Source: Sulfurisoma sp963709555 (lineage in GTDB: Bacteria > Pseudomonadota > Gammaproteobacteria > Burkholderiales > Rhodocyclaceae). From it: a stretch of DNA of 64,000 nucleotides. The translations under genes were made by a program, and so were the position numbers. The DNA lies in assembly GCA_963709555.1 (NCBI GenBank), contig CAVPWR010000008.1, positions 248,001 to 312,000 on the forward strand, in the 5' to 3' direction. Below, piece after piece: positions 34,650-42,934 of this stretch (position 1 is its first letter; every line of letters begins with the position of its first letter). Below the pieces are notes generated by a model, which was given only the letters and a program-made list of their open reading frames with translations, had not been told where the DNA came from and searched no databases.

Positions 34650-35066
34650 TCAGACAATCAGCGGGCCGAAATATTCCTCGCCGTCGTTGGCCTTGCTGAA
34701 GTCGACGGCATTCATGCCCGAACGCATGCCGGCCTTTTCGCGTTCGTGGTCGGATTGCACCTGCAGCAGGGTGATCACGCAGTCGCCCAAGGTGTCGTAT
34801 TCGTCCTTGCCGGTGCCGAACTGCTGGGCTTCGGTATAGTAGAACTGGCAGCGGAAGCGGTTGTCGCCGGTCTTGAATACGACGAAGTGGGCGCCGCGTT
34901 GATCCCAGATCACCGTTGGGCAGGTATCGAGCGCCTCGGTGAGCTGGTCGAGCATCAACTCGGCATCGGCGACCTCGATGGGAACGTCCTGACCGTAGCG
35001 CTCCCGCAGGCACTGTTTGATCAGTTGTTTTTCCCGCTCCGTAAAATCGGGGATGGTTGTACTCAT
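34650..35066 (-). CDS. Unknown 138-aa cytoplasmic protein divergent from soeA
   Basis: The protein starts MSTTIPDFTEREKQLIKQCL and includes LTEALDTCPTVIWDQRGAHF and CQFYYTEAQQFGTGKDEYDT, ending FSKANDGEEYFGPLIV. There is no signal peptide or membrane segment; Cys residues are scattered rather than forming a motif. It is transcribed away from soeA from a shared 141-base promoter gap that holds an FNR box, so it may be co-regulated with sulfite oxidation. I do not recognise the family. Confidence 0.65.
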   Translation of the reverse strand: MSTTIPDFTEREKQLIKQCLRERYGQDVPIEVADAELMLDQLTEALDTCPTVIWDQRGAHFVVFKTGDNRFRCQFYYTEAQQFGTGKDEYDTLGDCVITLLQVQSDHEREKAGMRSGMNAVDFSKANDGEEYFGPLIV

Positions 35067-35144
35067 CGGGTTAACCTTTATCAATGTTTGTCGAGTGGTA
35101 TGGAGGAAGCTTATCCTTATCCGAAAATAAAAACATTCCGCTTG

Positions 35145-35158
35145 TTGATCTGGATCAA
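35145..35158. promoter_or_regulatory. FNR-type anaerobox upstream of soeA
   Basis: TTGATCTGGATCAA matches TTGAT-N4-ATCAA exactly. It is centred ~57 bases before the soeA ATG and ~86 bases before the divergent 138-aa gene. An A/T-rich possible -10 region (GTAAGAATATCG) follows on the soeA side. Confidence 0.7.
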
Positions 35159-35207
35159 ATTTTGTAAGAATATCGATAGGTTCTAATTTACTGTTTGCCA
35201 GCCGCCC

Positions 35208-38093
35208 ATGCAAGCTTCCCCCGCACCTACTCCGGTCACGGAGATCAAGAAGACCACCTGCTACATGTGCGCCTGCCGCTGCGGCATACGCGTCCATCTC
35301 CGCGATGGCCAGATCCGCTACATCGACGGCAATCCCGACCACCCGCTCAACAAGGGCGTGATCTGCGCCAAGGGCAGTTCGGGCATCATGAAGCAGTACT
35401 CGCCGGCGCGGTTGACCCAACCACTGCGGCGCAAGGCCGGGGCCGAGCGCGGTGCGGGCGAGTTCGAGGCGATCAGCTGGGAAGAAGCCTTCACCATTTT
35501 TACCGAGCGCCTGGCCAAGATCCGCGCCACGGATCCGAAGAAGTTTGCGCTGTTCACCGGTCGCGACCAGATGCAGGCGCTCACCGGCCTGTTCGCTCGC
35601 CAGTTCGGCACGCCCAACTACGCGGCGCATGGCGGCTTCTGCTCGGTCAACATGGCCGCCGGCATGATCTACACCATCGGCGGATCCTTCTGGGAATTCG
35701 GCGGGCCCGATCTGGATCGCTCGAAGCTCTTCGTGATGATCGGCACCGCCGAGGATCATCATTCCAACCCCCTGAAGATGGCGCTGGGCAAGTTCAAGCG
35801 CGACGGCGGCCGCTTCATTTCGATCAACCCGGTGCGCACCGGTTATTCGGCGATCGCCGACGAATGGGTGCCGATCCGTCCGGGTACCGATGGCGCGCTG
35901 CTGCTGGCGATCATCCACGAAATCATCGCGCTCGGCCTCTACGACCGCGACTTCCTGGTCAAGTATTCCAACTCCGGCCAGCTGATCAACGTCAACGAGG
36001 ACAGCGACGAGTTCGGCATGTTCCTGCGCACCGAGGTGCCGGAAGAAGAAGCCTGTTATGACCCACAGGACAAGCTCTGGTGGGATCGCAATACCGACAA
36101 GGCTGTCGTCACCCATCAGCCCGGCGCCGACCCCTATCTGTTCGGCGAGTTCACGCTGCGTGACGGAACGCCGGTCAAGCCCGCGTTCCAGCTGCTGAAG
36201 GAGCGCGTCGAAAATTACACGCCCGACTGGGCCGCCGGCATCACCGGCATCCCTGCCGACACCATCCGTCGCCTGGCGCGCGAGATGGGCGTCACCGCGC
36301 GCGACCAGCGCATCGAACTGCCGATCAACTGGACCGACTCCTGGGGCAACGAGCACGACACCGTGACCGGCAACCCCGTGTCCTTCCACGCCATGCGCGG
36401 TCTAGCCGCGCATTCCAACGGCTTCCAGACCATCCGTGCGCTGGCCATCCTGATGTCGCTGCTCGGGACCATCGACCGCCCGGGCGGCTTCCGCCACAAG
36501 GTGCCTTTCCCTCGTCCCATTCCGCCCTGCGCCCGCACGCCGAACACACCGCTGGCGGTCAAGCCGAATCACCCGCTCGATGGTCTGGCGCTGGGCTGGC
36601 CCTCCGATCCCGACGACCTGTTCGTCGACGAGCAGGGCAAGCCCGTGCGCATCGACAAGGGTTTCTCGTGGGAATACCCGCTGTCGGTACATGGCCTGAT
36701 GCACAACGTCATCACCAATGCCTGGCGCGGCGACCCCTACAGCATCGACACGCTGCTGATCTTCATGGCCAACATGTCGTGGAACTCGACCATGAACGCC
36801 GTCGAGGTTCGCAAGATGCTCAACGACAAGGGTGAGGATGGCGAGTACAAGATTCCCTTCCTCGTCGTCTGCGACGCCTTCCAGTCCGAGATGACGGCCT
36901 TCGCCGATCTGGTGCTGCCGGATACCACCTACCTCGAGCGCCACGATGTCATGTCGATCCTCGATCGGCCGATTTCCGAGTTCGACGGCCCGGTCGATTC
37001 CGTGCGCATCCCCGTGGTACCGCCGACCGGTGACTGCAAACCCTTCCAGGAAGTGCTCATCGAAGTCGGCACGCGCCTCAAGCTGCCGGTGTTCGTAAAC
37101 AAGGATGGCTCGCGCAAGTATCGCGACTATCCCGATTTCGTCGTCAATTACGAAACCGAACCAGGCTCGGGCATCGGCTTCCTCGCCGGCTGGCGCGGCA
37201 AGGGCGGCGAGAAGATGATGCGTGGCGAACCCAACCCCAACCAGTGGGAGATGTATGCCAAGAATGACTGCGTCTTCCACTATGAGCTGCCCAAGAGCTA
37301 CCAGTACATGCGCAACTGGAACAAGGGCTATCTCGAGTGGTCGCAGCGCAACCGGGTCACGCGCTACGCCGAGCCGATATTGATTCACATCTACTCCGAA
37401 GTGCTGCAGAAGTTCCGTACGGCGGCGAAGGGCAAGGGGCTTACCCGCAAGCCGCCGGAACACCTGAAGAAACGCATCGAGACCTATTTCGACCCGCTAC
37501 CCTTCTACTACGAAACGCTCGAGAGCCAAACCTCCGACAAGCACAAGTACCCGTTATGCGCCGTGACGCAGCGGCCGATGGCGATGTACCACTCGTGGGA
37601 TTCGCAGAATGCCTGGTTGCGGCAGATCCATACCCACAACTACCTCTACGTGAACACCCATACCGCCCGTGTCGCTGGCATCGAAGATGGCGACTGGATC
37701 TGGGTCGAGTCGCAGTGGGGCAAGGTGCGCTGCATGGCCAAGCATTCGGAAGCCGTCGAGCCGGGCACGGTATGGACCTGGAACGCCATCGGCAAGGCGG
37801 CGGGCGCCTGGAACCTGACGCCGGACGCCAATGAGTCGCAGCGCGGCTTCCTGCTCAATCACGTGATTTCCGAAGAGTTGCCGGCCAGCGTCGACAAGGC
37901 CGGCCCGGGCAAGCTCTCCAACTCCGACCCGATCACCGGCCAGGCCGCCTGGTACGACGTGCGCGTCCGCATTTACAAGGCCGCGGCGGGCGAACCGGAG
38001 CAGACCTCGCCGCAGTTCGATGTCATGAAACCTTATCCTGGCCAGCCCGAGCGCAAGAGCATCTGGAACTTCTTCGCGGGGAAAAACAAATAA
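35208..38093 (+). CDS. soeA: Sulfite-oxidising enzyme molybdopterin subunit SoeA
   Basis: A 961-residue DMSO-reductase-family molybdoenzyme. The N-terminal cluster motif is CYMCACRCGIRV with a distal Cys in GVICAKGSSG. Molybdopterin-binding regions include LFVMIGTAEDHHSNP, ISINPVRTGYSAIAD and a C-terminal HTHNYLYVNTHTARVAGI. There is no Tat signal, so the enzyme stays in the cytoplasm. This, with the following iron-sulfur and DmsC-like parts, fits the cytoplasm-facing SoeABC sulfite dehydrogenase of Allochromatium vinosum rather than a periplasmic Psr/Phs reductase. Direct oxidation of sulfite to sulfate with electrons to quinone is expected. Confidence 0.88.
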   Translation: MQASPAPTPVTEIKKTTCYMCACRCGIRVHLRDGQIRYIDGNPDHPLNKGVICAKGSSGIMKQYSPARLTQPLRRKAGAERGAGEFEAISWEEAFTIFTERLAKIRATDPKKFALFTGRDQMQALTGLFARQFGTPNYAAHGGFCSVNMAAGMIYTIGGSFWEFGGPDLDRSKLFVMIGTAEDHHSNPLKMALGKFKRDGGRFISINPVRTGYSAIADEWVPIRPGTDGALLLAIIHEIIALGLYDRDFLVKYSNSGQLINVNEDSDEFGMFLRTEVPEEEACYDPQDKLWWDRNTDKAVVTHQPGADPYLFGEFTLRDGTPVKPAFQLLKERVENYTPDWAAGITGIPADTIRRLAREMGVTARDQRIELPINWTDSWGNEHDTVTGNPVSFHAMRGLAAHSNGFQTIRALAILMSLLGTIDRPGGFRHKVPFPRPIPPCARTPNTPLAVKPNHPLDGLALGWPSDPDDLFVDEQGKPVRIDKGFSWEYPLSVHGLMHNVITNAWRGDPYSIDTLLIFMANMSWNSTMNAVEVRKMLNDKGEDGEYKIPFLVVCDAFQSEMTAFADLVLPDTTYLERHDVMSILDRPISEFDGPVDSVRIPVVPPTGDCKPFQEVLIEVGTRLKLPVFVNKDGSRKYRDYPDFVVNYETEPGSGIGFLAGWRGKGGEKMMRGEPNPNQWEMYAKNDCVFHYELPKSYQYMRNWNKGYLEWSQRNRVTRYAEPILIHIYSEVLQKFRTAAKGKGLTRKPPEHLKKRIETYFDPLPFYYETLESQTSDKHKYPLCAVTQRPMAMYHSWDSQNAWLRQIHTHNYLYVNTHTARVAGIEDGDWIWVESQWGKVRCMAKHSEAVEPGTVWTWNAIGKAAGAWNLTPDANESQRGFLLNHVISEELPASVDKAGPGKLSNSDPITGQAAWYDVRVRIYKAAAGEPEQTSPQFDVMKPYPGQPERKSIWNFFAGKNK

Positions 38094-38174
38094 TGGCCCC
38101 CCACGCTCGCAACATCAACTCGCTGCCCCCCACGGGGGGGCGTTGCCTCCTTGAGGCGGCTCAGCGGAGGCACA
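38093..38174 (+). repeat. Large intergenic repeat between soeA and soeBC, copy 2
   Basis: ATGGCCCCCCACGCTCGCAA near the start, a CCCCCCACGGGGGG hairpin, CCTCCTTGAGG, and the end CAGCGGAGGCA. The terminal GGAGG lies 7 bases before the soeBC ATG and is its Shine-Dalgarno. Confidence 0.8.
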
Positions 38175-38175
38175 A

Positions 38176-39957
38176 ATGACACAACTGGCACTCGTCATCG
38201 ATTTGAACGTCTGCGTCGGCTGCCATGCTTGCGTCACCAACTGCAAGGAATGGAATACCTCGGGCGAGGCCGGCCCGATGGTCGACCAGAATCCCTACGG
38301 CAAGGACCCGACCGGTACCTTCTTCAATCGCGTGCAGACTTTCGAGATCGGCGAGTTTCCCAATACGGAAACCGTCCACTTCCCGAAGTCCTGCCTGCAT
38401 TGCGAGGATCCGCCCTGCGTGCCGGTGTGCCCGACGGGCGCATCGTACAAGCGCAAGGAGGACGGCATCGTCCTCGTTGACTACGACAAATGCATCGGCT
38501 GCAAGTACTGCTCGTGGGCCTGTCCCTACGGCGTGCGCGAGTTCGACGAGCAGCAGAAGGTGATGAAGAAGTGCACCCTCTGCTTCGACCGCCTCTACGA
38601 TCCGGCCATGACGGCAGAGGAGCGCCGGCCTGCCTGTGTGCGCGCCTGTCCGACCAGCGCGCGTCTCTACGGCGATATCCATGACCCCGAATCCGAAGTC
38701 AGCCACGCCATCCGCGAAGCCGGCGGCTATCAGTTGATGCCGGAGTGGGGCACCAATCCGGCCAACCACTACCTGCCGCGGCGCAAGACCAAGCTGCGCC
38801 TGCGTCACGACGAAATCGAGCGCGCCGACAACCCGCTCAAGATCGACGGCCTGCTGCCCAAGCCCGGCAAGTCCGAGCCCTCGCTCGACGACGTCACCTC
38901 GGACGTAGGCCCCCCGATCACCGGCTTATGTCTCCCCACAGGGGCGCTCAGCCGCCCGCCAGACTTCAGAAACATGCATCCCGCATTCTCCGTCATCTTT
39001 CTCACCACGCTCATCGGTGCCGGGCAAGGCTTGTTCCTGGCACTGTTCACCGCCCAGTCCTACGCGCTGTTCGACCTGTTGCCGCAGCAGGAAAGTCATG
39101 CCTTCTATGCGCATGGCAGCATCATCGCCCTGCTGTTCCTGATCGGTGGCCTGATCGCCTCGTTCTTCCACCTGGGTAGGCCGGAGCGTGCCTGGCGCTC
39201 GGCGACGAAATGGCGTACCTCCTGGCTGTCGCGCGAGGTAATCGTGCTGCCGGCCTTCATGGGCATGGTGTTTCTCTACGGCCTCGTGCACCTGCTCGAC
39301 TTCAAGCCGGTGCTGGCCACGCTGCCCGGCGGCATCGCCATCGACCTCTCGGTGGTGATCGGCGCCGTCGCCTGGGTGCTGGCGTTTGCGCTTTATGTCT
39401 GCACCGGCATGATCTACGCTTGCCTGCGCTTCCTGCGCGAATGGCATTCTTCGCTGACGGTCATCAACTACATCCTGCTTGGTGGTGCTTCCGGCTTCAC
39501 GCTCGCCACGGTCTTCGCCACCGTCGCCGCACCCGACCTGGTGCGCTTCTTCGCCGGTTGGGCCGTGGTCATCACCCTTCTTGGCTTGGTCAGTCGTGTT
39601 GCGTCGCTGATCCGCAACGCCCGTCTCAAACCGAAATCGACGCTGCAGACCGCCATCGGCATCAAGCACCCCAAAATCGTGCAGAAGGCGCAGGGCTTCA
39701 TGGGCAGTTCCTTCAACACCCGCGAGTTCTTCCACGGCAAGAGCGCTGCTTTCCTGCGCTCGATCAAGTGGATATTCCTGCTGTTGGCCTTCGTGATTCC
39801 GGCATTGCTGCTCGCCACCGGACTTACCGGCGGCGCGGCGATTGAACTCATGCTCGTCGCCTTCGTCATCCAATATCTGGGGCTGATGGCCGAACGCTGG
39901 TTCTTCTTCGCCCAGGCCAATCATCCGCAGAACCTCTATTACCAGGCCATCGGTTGA
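38176..39957 (+). CDS. soeBC: Fused SoeB-SoeC: Fe-S electron-transfer subunit joined to DmsC-like membrane anchor
   Basis: A 593-residue ORF made of two usual subunits. Residues 1-~245 are a four-cluster ferredoxin (CVGCHACVTNC, CLHCEDPPCVPVCP, CIGCKYCSWACPYG, CTLCF...CVRACP). Residues 267-593 start at an internal ATG (38974, MHPAFSVIFLTTLIG) and form an eight-helix NrfD/DmsC-type quinone-reacting membrane subunit. The two are joined in frame by DVGPPITGLCLPTGALSRPP, encoded by DNA resembling a decayed intergenic repeat. The internal ATG lacks a good ribosome site, so a single fusion polypeptide is plausible. An indel that removed the soeB stop is the alternative. Confidence 0.85.
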   Translation: MTQLALVIDLNVCVGCHACVTNCKEWNTSGEAGPMVDQNPYGKDPTGTFFNRVQTFEIGEFPNTETVHFPKSCLHCEDPPCVPVCPTGASYKRKEDGIVLVDYDKCIGCKYCSWACPYGVREFDEQQKVMKKCTLCFDRLYDPAMTAEERRPACVRACPTSARLYGDIHDPESEVSHAIREAGGYQLMPEWGTNPANHYLPRRKTKLRLRHDEIERADNPLKIDGLLPKPGKSEPSLDDVTSDVGPPITGLCLPTGALSRPPDFRNMHPAFSVIFLTTLIGAGQGLFLALFTAQSYALFDLLPQQESHAFYAHGSIIALLFLIGGLIASFFHLGRPERAWRSATKWRTSWLSREVIVLPAFMGMVFLYGLVHLLDFKPVLATLPGGIAIDLSVVIGAVAWVLAFALYVCTGMIYACLRFLREWHSSLTVINYILLGGASGFTLATVFATVAAPDLVRFFAGWAVVITLLGLVSRVASLIRNARLKPKSTLQTAIGIKHPKIVQKAQGFMGSSFNTREFFHGKSAAFLRSIKWIFLLLAFVIPALLLATGLTGGAAIELMLVAFVIQYLGLMAERWFFFAQANHPQNLYYQAIG

Positions 39958-39987
39958 TCGTGCTGCTGCATCGCAACAGAGATGATG

Positions 39988-40025
39988 GTTGCTAAGCCTC
40001 GCTGCCTCGGAATATCATTAGCAAC
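39988..40025. promoter_or_regulatory. Inverted repeat upstream of tusA
   Basis: GTTGCTAA (39988-39995) and TTAGCAAC (40018-40025) are perfect 8-base arms 22 bases apart, lying in the 157-base gap between soeBC and tusA. It could be an operator or an mRNA stem; no T-run follows. Confidence 0.4.
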
Positions 40026-40114
40026 TTAATTACCCGGCTGCCGACTGTTGCGGCACCCCGTTACCCATTCGTTCCACCCCTTTACCCACAACACACACTC
40101 TGCGAGGAAACGAA

Positions 40115-40342
40115 ATGAATTTCGACAAGGAACTCGACGCCCGCGGCCTCAACTGCCCGCTGCCCATTCTGCGTGCCAAGAAGGCTCTGGCCGAACTGAC
40201 CGCGGGTCAGACGCTGCGCATCCTGGCCACCGACCCGGGCTCCGTCAAGGACTTCCAGGCCTTTGCCAAGCAGACCGGCAACGAGCTGCTCTCCAGCGCC
40301 GAGAAGAACAAGGAATTCGAGTTCTTCATCAAGCGCAAGTAA
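40115..40342 (+). CDS. tusA: TusA-family sulfur carrier protein
   Basis: A 75-residue protein with the TusA core DARGLNCPLPILRAKKAL, where the Cys of CPLP forms a persulfide, then a beta-alpha-beta fold ending in EFEFFIKRK. TusA accepts sulfane sulfur from rhodanese or DsrE2 and delivers it to DsrEFH or Hdr-like systems. A GAGGAAACGAA ribosome site precedes the ATG. Its pairing with dsrE2 downstream matches the rhd-tusA-dsrE2 unit of sulfur oxidisers, here with no rhodanese gene. Confidence 0.95.
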   Translation: MNFDKELDARGLNCPLPILRAKKALAELTAGQTLRILATDPGSVKDFQAFAKQTGNELLSSAEKNKEFEFFIKRK

Positions 40343-40347
40343 TTCAC

Positions 40348-40385
40348 CTGCCGGCCGCCACCCGTTGATTGGTTGCGGCCGGCAG
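40348..40385 (+). other. GC-rich hairpin after tusA
   Basis: CTGCCGGCCGC (40348-40358) pairs with GCGGCCGGCAG (40375-40385): an 11-bp perfect stem directly after the tusA stop, no T-run. A second weaker stem (ATCCAGC and GCTGGAT) follows at ~40397-40424. They probably protect the tusA mRNA or tune tusA:dsrE2 ratios. Confidence 0.6.
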
Positions 40386-40525
40386 TGCATCGAACGATCC
40401 AGCCATAACAATAATTCGCTGGATGCACTACCGCGATTGGTTAGTTGATTCAACGATCGTGCAACACCCTGTGACGGGCGACTGCTACATCAGCCGCGTC
40501 AATCTGAATGTCTAAGGAGGACACC

Positions 40526-41128
40526 ATGGGCGCCACCCCCGAAATCGCCGTCATCGATGATCTGATCCGCCAGCGTCTGGACGAGATCCTGCCGCAGAAG
40601 CTGCAGGAAATCCAGGAATCCAAGACCCCCTCGATGGCCATCATCGCCACCAAGGGCACGCTGGACTGGGGCTACCCCCCCTTCATCCTCGCCTCCACCG
40701 CTGCCGCACTGGGCTGGGATGTCACCATCTTCTTCACTTTCTATGGCCTGCAACTGGTCAAGAAGGACATTTCCGACCTGAAGATCAGCCCGCTGGGCAA
40801 CCCCGGCATGCCGATGAAAATGCCTTTCGGCCCCGACTGGTTCAAGAGCATCAACTGGAACATCCCCAACATCGTGCAGGCCGGCATTCCCGGCTTCGAG
40901 AATCTGGCGACCAGCCTGATGGAGCAGACCATCAAGAACAACGGTGTGGCTCCTCTGGCTGAACTGCGCGAACTGTCGCAGGAAGCCGGCGTCAAGTTCG
41001 TCGTCTGCCAGATGACCGTCGAGCTCTTCGGCTTCAACCACGAAGACTTTGTCGGCGGCATGGATTATGTGGGCGCTGCCTCATTCCTGCCCGTAGCGCA
41101 AACGGCCGACGTCACGCTCTTCATCTGA
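40526..41128 (+). CDS. dsrE2: DsrE2-type sulfurtransferase (DsrE/F-like family)
   Basis: A 200-residue protein in the DsrE/DsrF/DrsH-like family. ATG 40526 has an ideal Shine-Dalgarno (AAGGAGG, 5 bases spacing). The fold region SMAIIATKGTLDWGYPPFIL leads to a hydrophobic segment (STAAALGWDVTIFFTFYGL), and the conserved active-site Cys is in KFVVCQMTVELFGF. The hydrophobic segment may place it at the membrane, as reported for DsrE2 proteins. It probably exchanges sulfane sulfur with TusA. An intrinsic terminator follows at 41157. Confidence 0.88.
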   Translation: MGATPEIAVIDDLIRQRLDEILPQKLQEIQESKTPSMAIIATKGTLDWGYPPFILASTAAALGWDVTIFFTFYGLQLVKKDISDLKISPLGNPGMPMKMPFGPDWFKSINWNIPNIVQAGIPGFENLATSLMEQTIKNNGVAPLAELRELSQEAGVKFVVCQMTVELFGFNHEDFVGGMDYVGAASFLPVAQTADVTLFI

Positions 41129-41156
41129 TGTTGTATCTGCGCAACATGAATGAAAT

Positions 41157-41182
41157 GCGCCCCTGAATGGGGCGCTTTTTTT
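41157..41182 (+). terminator. Intrinsic terminator after dsrE2
   Basis: GCGCCCC, loop TGAAT, GGGGCGC then a run of seven T. Ends the tusA-dsrE2 unit. Confidence 0.88.
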
Positions 41183-41224
41183 GTTGCGGCGAATGCATGC
41201 GCCCCACTATAGTTCGGACAGTCC

Positions 41225-41248
41225 CTCAGTCCAGAATTCGGGACTGAG
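41225..41248. promoter_or_regulatory. Inverted repeat upstream of the FadL-like gene
   Basis: CTCAGTCC, spacer AGAATTCG, GGACTGAG: perfect 8-base arms about 65 bases before the ATG at 41314. A possible operator or 5'-leader hairpin. Confidence 0.4.
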
Positions 41249-41313
41249 TTGTTAGTTTAGGTTTATTTTGTAACCCATTGATCCAACGAACCCTGCGTCG
41301 CGGGAGGAGAAAT

Positions 41314-42824
41314 ATGAAGCTCAAGAAGATTGCTGCCCTGCTGGCTGCCGCCGGCCCCATGGTCGTGGCTGCCCCGGCCTTCGCAACCAACGGCATGAAC
41401 ATGGAAGGCTACGGCCCGATCGCCACCGGCATGGGCGGCGCCTCGATGGCCTACGACAACGGCACGGCCGGCCTGATCAACAACCCCGCGACCCTCGGCC
41501 TGATGAAGAGCGGCACCACCCGCCTCGACGTCGCCATCGGCGGCCTGCATCCCGACGTCGGCGTGGCATCGGTGCCCGGTATCGGCGGCTCGCGCTAGTT
41601 CCGGCGGCGACGCCTACTACATGCCCGCGATCGGCTATGTCCGCAAGGACGGCAACCTGACTTGGGGTGCCGGCATGATGTCCCAGGGCGGCATGGGTAC
41701 CGAATGGGGCAGGACCTCGGTTCTGAGCGTGGTGGTATCAGCTCCGGTACACGTTCACTGATCTGGTAATCAGCTGACGCAATCTGCCTTTGGGCCGACG
41801 GGTCAGGAACACGCTCCGAACTCGGCATCGGCCGCTTCATCGTGCCGCTGGCCTACGACGTTGTCCCCGACCTTCCGCGTCGGCGGTTCGCTTGACTACG
41901 TCTGGGGTGGCCTCGATGCCATGATGACCCTCGATGGCAACACCTTCGTCAACATGGCCGGCAACAGCAACAACGCCAACAAGCGCGCTGTCGGCTATGT
42001 CAACGAGCAGATTCGACCACGCTGACTGCGTTCGGCGCGTCTGGTCTGGACTGGCGCCGGTATGGACTATGCCCATCTGGACTTTTCCGAGGGTACCAAC
42101 AAGTTCAAGCAGGAACTGACCACCAGCGGTACCGGCTGGAACATCGGCTTCCAGTGGCAGGCGACCCCGGCCTTGGCGTCGGTGCGGTTTATCACGCCAA
42201 AACCAACCTGAGCGACATGACCGGCAACGCCACCATGACCATCCATGCTCGGCCGCTTCACTGCGTTACCGCGGATACGCAGATGCCAGTGCGCGGCTCG
42301 ATGAAGGTGGTCAACTTCCAGTGGCCTGAGACCTACGGTGTCGGCCTGTCGTATCAGGCCAGCGACAAGTGGCTGCTCGTGGCGGACTACAAGAACATCG
42401 GCTGGTCCGAGCGTGATGCAGCAGTTCCACATGAGCTTCAACTCCGCGATGGGCATCATGGACATGGGCCTGAACCAGAACTGGGATGATCAGAACGTGT
42501 TCCAGTTCGGCGCTGCCTACAAGTGGGATGACACCATCACCCTGCGCTTCGGTGCGAACCTGGCCGACAATCCGATCCCGAACGAGAACCTGAACCCGCT
42601 GTTCCCGGCCACGGTCGAGAATCACTACACCGTTGGTGCGGGCTTACGCCCTCGAGCAAGACTTCGGCGATCGATTTCTCGCTGTCGCATTGCGCCGAGA
42701 CGTCGCTGTGACCAACCCCGGCATGCCGATCGCCAGCGATCCGGCCTGGCACGATCGACGCCCGCACTTCAGCACCAGCCACAGCCAGACCAACTGGCAG
42801 CTGATGTACAGCAACAAGTTCTGA
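41314..42824 (+). pseudogene. OmpP1/FadL-family outer-membrane transport protein, multiply frameshifted
   Basis: The start is firm (GGAGGAGA before ATG 41314) with a signal peptide and the OmpP1/FadL N-terminus: ATNGMNMEGYGPIATGMGGA then AYDNGTAGLINNPATLG. A stop appears at 41596 in this frame, but coherent porin sequence continues in other frames: GDAYYMPAIGYVRKDGNLTW, TFVNMAGNSNNANKRAVGYV, VVNFQWPETYGVGLSYQASD, MGIMDMGLNQNWDDQNVFQF, TLRFGANLADNPIPNENLNP and the terminal QLMYSNKF with final aromatic F typical of beta-barrels. At least six indels over 1.2 kb. The clean start, clean end and terminator suggest sequence error in a real ~490-residue porin. It could carry hydrophobic sulfur species or fatty acids. 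Confidence 0.65.
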
Positions 42825-42849
42825 TCCGGAAACTGTAATTGACGCTAGA

Positions 42850-42883
42850 ATCGGCGACGCATTGTGCGTCGCCGATTTTTTTT
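42850..42883 (+). terminator. Intrinsic terminator after the FadL-like gene
   Basis: ATCGGCGACGC, loop ATTGT, GCGTCGCCGAT then eight T: a perfect 11-bp stem. Confidence 0.9.
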
Positions 42884-42934
42884 CGGCTGTCGCTTCATAA
42901 GAAAATCATTACCCACTAAACCAAAGGAGACTTC

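Noticed and set aside
36402..37463. Minus-strand ORF of 353 codons inside soeA
   Set aside because: Antisense shadow of the molybdopterin subunit.
35208..38093. Polysulfide/thiosulfate reductase (PsrA/PhsA) instead of SoeA
   Set aside because: There is no Tat signal peptide and the gene sits with Apr, Qmo and sulfur-carrier genes, which fits the cytoplasmic sulfite-oxidising enzyme. Homology alone does not fully exclude it.
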